A stretch of 64,000 nucleotides of DNA. It comes from Butyrivibrio sp. INlla18 (GTDB lineage: Bacteria > Bacillota > Clostridia > Lachnospirales > Lachnospiraceae). The stretch covers positions 186,001-250,000 of the forward strand of contig NZ_FMXK01000005.1 of assembly GCF_900103635.1 (NCBI RefSeq), written 5' to 3'. The first letter of the stretch is position 1. Each line of letters begins with the position of its first letter. This document shows, piece by piece, positions 62,901 through 64,000 of the stretch. The translations under genes were made by a program, and so were the position numbers. The notes under the pieces were generated by a model. That model ran no database searches and was not told the origin of the DNA. It saw nothing but the letters and a program-made list of their open reading frames with translations.

Positions 62901-63599
62901 TTATGAATTTCTGATCTTGCTAACATTATGATTCATCAGGTGCCTTCCAAGATTCCTATATGCAAATGCCTTAAAGGCTGACATTTCCTGATGATGCGCC
63001 TTAAGAAGTTCGTCAGGGCAATCGTAAACTCCAAAGTCCTGATTTATGCCTTCGCTTTGAATATATGTATTGTTTCTGTCAAAATCTATCACTGGGTTCT
63101 TAAAGTCTTTTACCGCAACACCATATCCGCAGAACGCGCCATTGCACTCAGGATGCTGATTCTGGAGCTTATTAAGATAAGTCTTGTCCAGAATAAAGGC
63201 CTCAAGTTCATACCAATTATCTTCAAAATATACTTCAACCCAGCTGTGGAACACATTCTGAGGTGCGTTCCTATAGACAAAGCCTGTCATAGCGCCCTTT
63301 TGCAGTTCCTTGTCAATAGTAAATCCATGAACTCTGCAAGGAATTCCGCAGGCACGTAAAAGAGCCATGAAAAGAGTTCCCTTTGTATTACACTGGCCGA
63401 ATCCATCCTTTAATACCTTTGACGCAGGAATGCTGTCATCAACGTTGTAGCCAAAAAGAATTTCATCTCTGACATAGTTATAGATAGACTTAAGGCAATC
63501 AAATGTACCTAATTCCTTCCAGCCTCTTGTTGCAACCAGTTCCTGAATGTCGTGATTCGAAAAATCAAGCATCTTAGTTTCTTGTAAGTAATTTTCCAT
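62901..63599 (-). CDS. Transglutaminase-like cysteine protein
   Basis: This 232-residue cytosolic protein has the transglutaminase/protease-like core: Cys in GFGQCNTKGTLFMALLRACGIPCR (about residue 91), His in FHSWVEVYF (about 140) and an acidic residue in WYELEAFILD in third place. Bacterial members are mostly peptidases or amidases of unknown target. GGGAG precedes the ATG. It lies 68 bases before the GNAT gene on the same strand. Confidence 0.88.
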   Translation of the reverse strand: MENYLQETKMLDFSNHDIQELVATRGWKELGTFDCLKSIYNYVRDEILFGYNVDDSIPASKVLKDGFGQCNTKGTLFMALLRACGIPCRVHGFTIDKELQKGAMTGFVYRNAPQNVFHSWVEVYFEDNWYELEAFILDKTYLNKLQNQHPECNGAFCGYGVAVKDFKNPVIDFDRNNTYIQSEGINQDFGVYDCPDELLKAHHQEMSAFKAFAYRNLGRHLMNHNVSKIRNS

Positions 63600-63683
63600 C
63601 TAGTCTCCCTCTATCCTCTCCAAATCTGCAACAAAACTCAGTATCAATATATTTAGCTTATTTTATGCTACTTAACGCAAAAA

Positions 63684-63717
63684 GAAAAGCCCTAGGCCGC
63701 ACAGCCTAAAGCTTTTC
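63684..63717 (-). terminator. Terminator of the gene at the right edge
   Basis: GAAAAGC pairs with GCTTTTC and TAGGC with GCCTA around a short loop, with T-rich sequence on the minus-strand side. Confidence 0.82.
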
Positions 63718-63739
63718 AGACATAACAATCAATAAATTA

Positions 63740-64000
63740 TCATATCAGCATATTTGCCACTTTTTTCTCATCTCTATGAAACAGCTCATAATACTGATCA
63801 ATCCTGTAGGCATTTATTCTTGAAATCAGAGCTTCTTCCTCAATCTCAGGCTCTTTTTGTTCTTCTTTTACCTGATCATTTTCAGCAGCTTCGTCTATAG
63901 TCTCAGATTTTTCTTCCTCAATCTCATAGCGCTTTCTGGTGCAATGATTGTATTCGTGGATTGCGCGCATGATGGCATTTAGATCTTCAGGAGTAAACAT
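63740..64000 (-). CDS. Acidic protein of unknown function, possibly partial
   Basis: The frame has 86 codons and an ATG exactly at the window edge (63998-64000), so it may start there or continue beyond. It has a short N-terminal helical part (DLNAIMRAIHEYNHCTRKR), a very acidic Glu-rich middle (about 27-57) and a polar tail ending KKVANMLI. I do not recognise it. The edge sequence hides any ribosome site, so the true start is unknown. Confidence 0.6.
   Translation of the reverse strand: MFTPEDLNAIMRAIHEYNHCTRKRYEIEEEKSETIDEAAENDQVKEEQKEPEIEEEALISRINAYRIDQYYELFHRDEKKVANMLI

Overview
The window looks like a core chromosomal segment of a low-GC, anaerobic Firmicute of the family Lachnospiraceae, most like Butyrivibrio or Pseudobutyrivibrio. 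The grounds are the butyrate operon thl-crt-hbd-bcd-etfB-etfA without a terminal transferase or kinase gene, two LacI/LplABC-type sugar loci with glycoside hydrolases, a stand-alone bactofilin gene beside an M23-like gene, and strong AGGAGG ribosome sites with AT-rich gaps. I saw no insertion sequence, prophage, CRISPR array or rRNA. The genus is inference; gene family calls come from motifs read in the translations.

Layout. 0-5 kb: the start of guaB, two small membrane proteins with divergent promoters, then the leftward threonine/aspartate operon (ACT-domain protein, hom, lysC). 5-16 kb: an HTH regulator, then sugar locus 1: lacI, two permeases, a binding lipoprotein and a GH31 alpha-glycosidase leftward, and a GH94 cellobiose phosphorylase rightward, with LacI-type operators between. 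15.8-18 kb: degenerate M23 protein plus bactofilin, a TrpR-like YerC gene and a cold-shock gene. 18-21 kb: a lysine riboswitch and its terminator lead dapA, dapB and a eukaryotic-type hisA. 21-31 kb: tldE/tldD, typA, yigZ, a class A penicillin-binding protein and a MATE exporter.

31-32 kb: a seven-gene tRNA operon with its own promoter and terminator. 32-36.6 kb: phosphodiesterase, XTP pyrophosphatase, an amidase-like protein that seems to have lost its zinc ligands, an rRNA methyltransferase, a lone tRNA-Arg and an HD-GYP response regulator. 36.6-42 kb: a second thiolase, the cobalt/nickel ECF transporter cbiM-cbiQ-cbiO behind a structured leader, mtnA and a Sel1-like small protein. 42-48 kb: the butyrate operon, turning two acetyl-CoA into butyryl-CoA with electron bifurcation through Bcd/Etf. 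48-49 kb: hpf and a gap with DnaA-box-like sites.

49-55.5 kb: sugar locus 2, with lacI, binding lipoprotein, two permeases and a GH51 arabinofuranosidase. 55.6-64 kb: an NlpC/P60 wall hydrolase with a TTG start, thioredoxin reductase, a HAD phosphatase overlapping an SDR that resembles the EF-P 5-aminopentanone reductase, a CheX-like/CheY pair, a coupled GNAT/82-residue/methyltransferase cluster, a transglutaminase-like protein and a possibly partial gene at the edge.

The points most worth a second look are convergent gaps built as long palindromes (17.1-17.3 kb and 8.0-8.1 kb), promoters whose -35/-10 spacer is itself a palindrome (0.9 kb and 54.3 kb), hisA placed under a lysine riboswitch, and two wall-enzyme relatives that seem to be pseudoenzymes.
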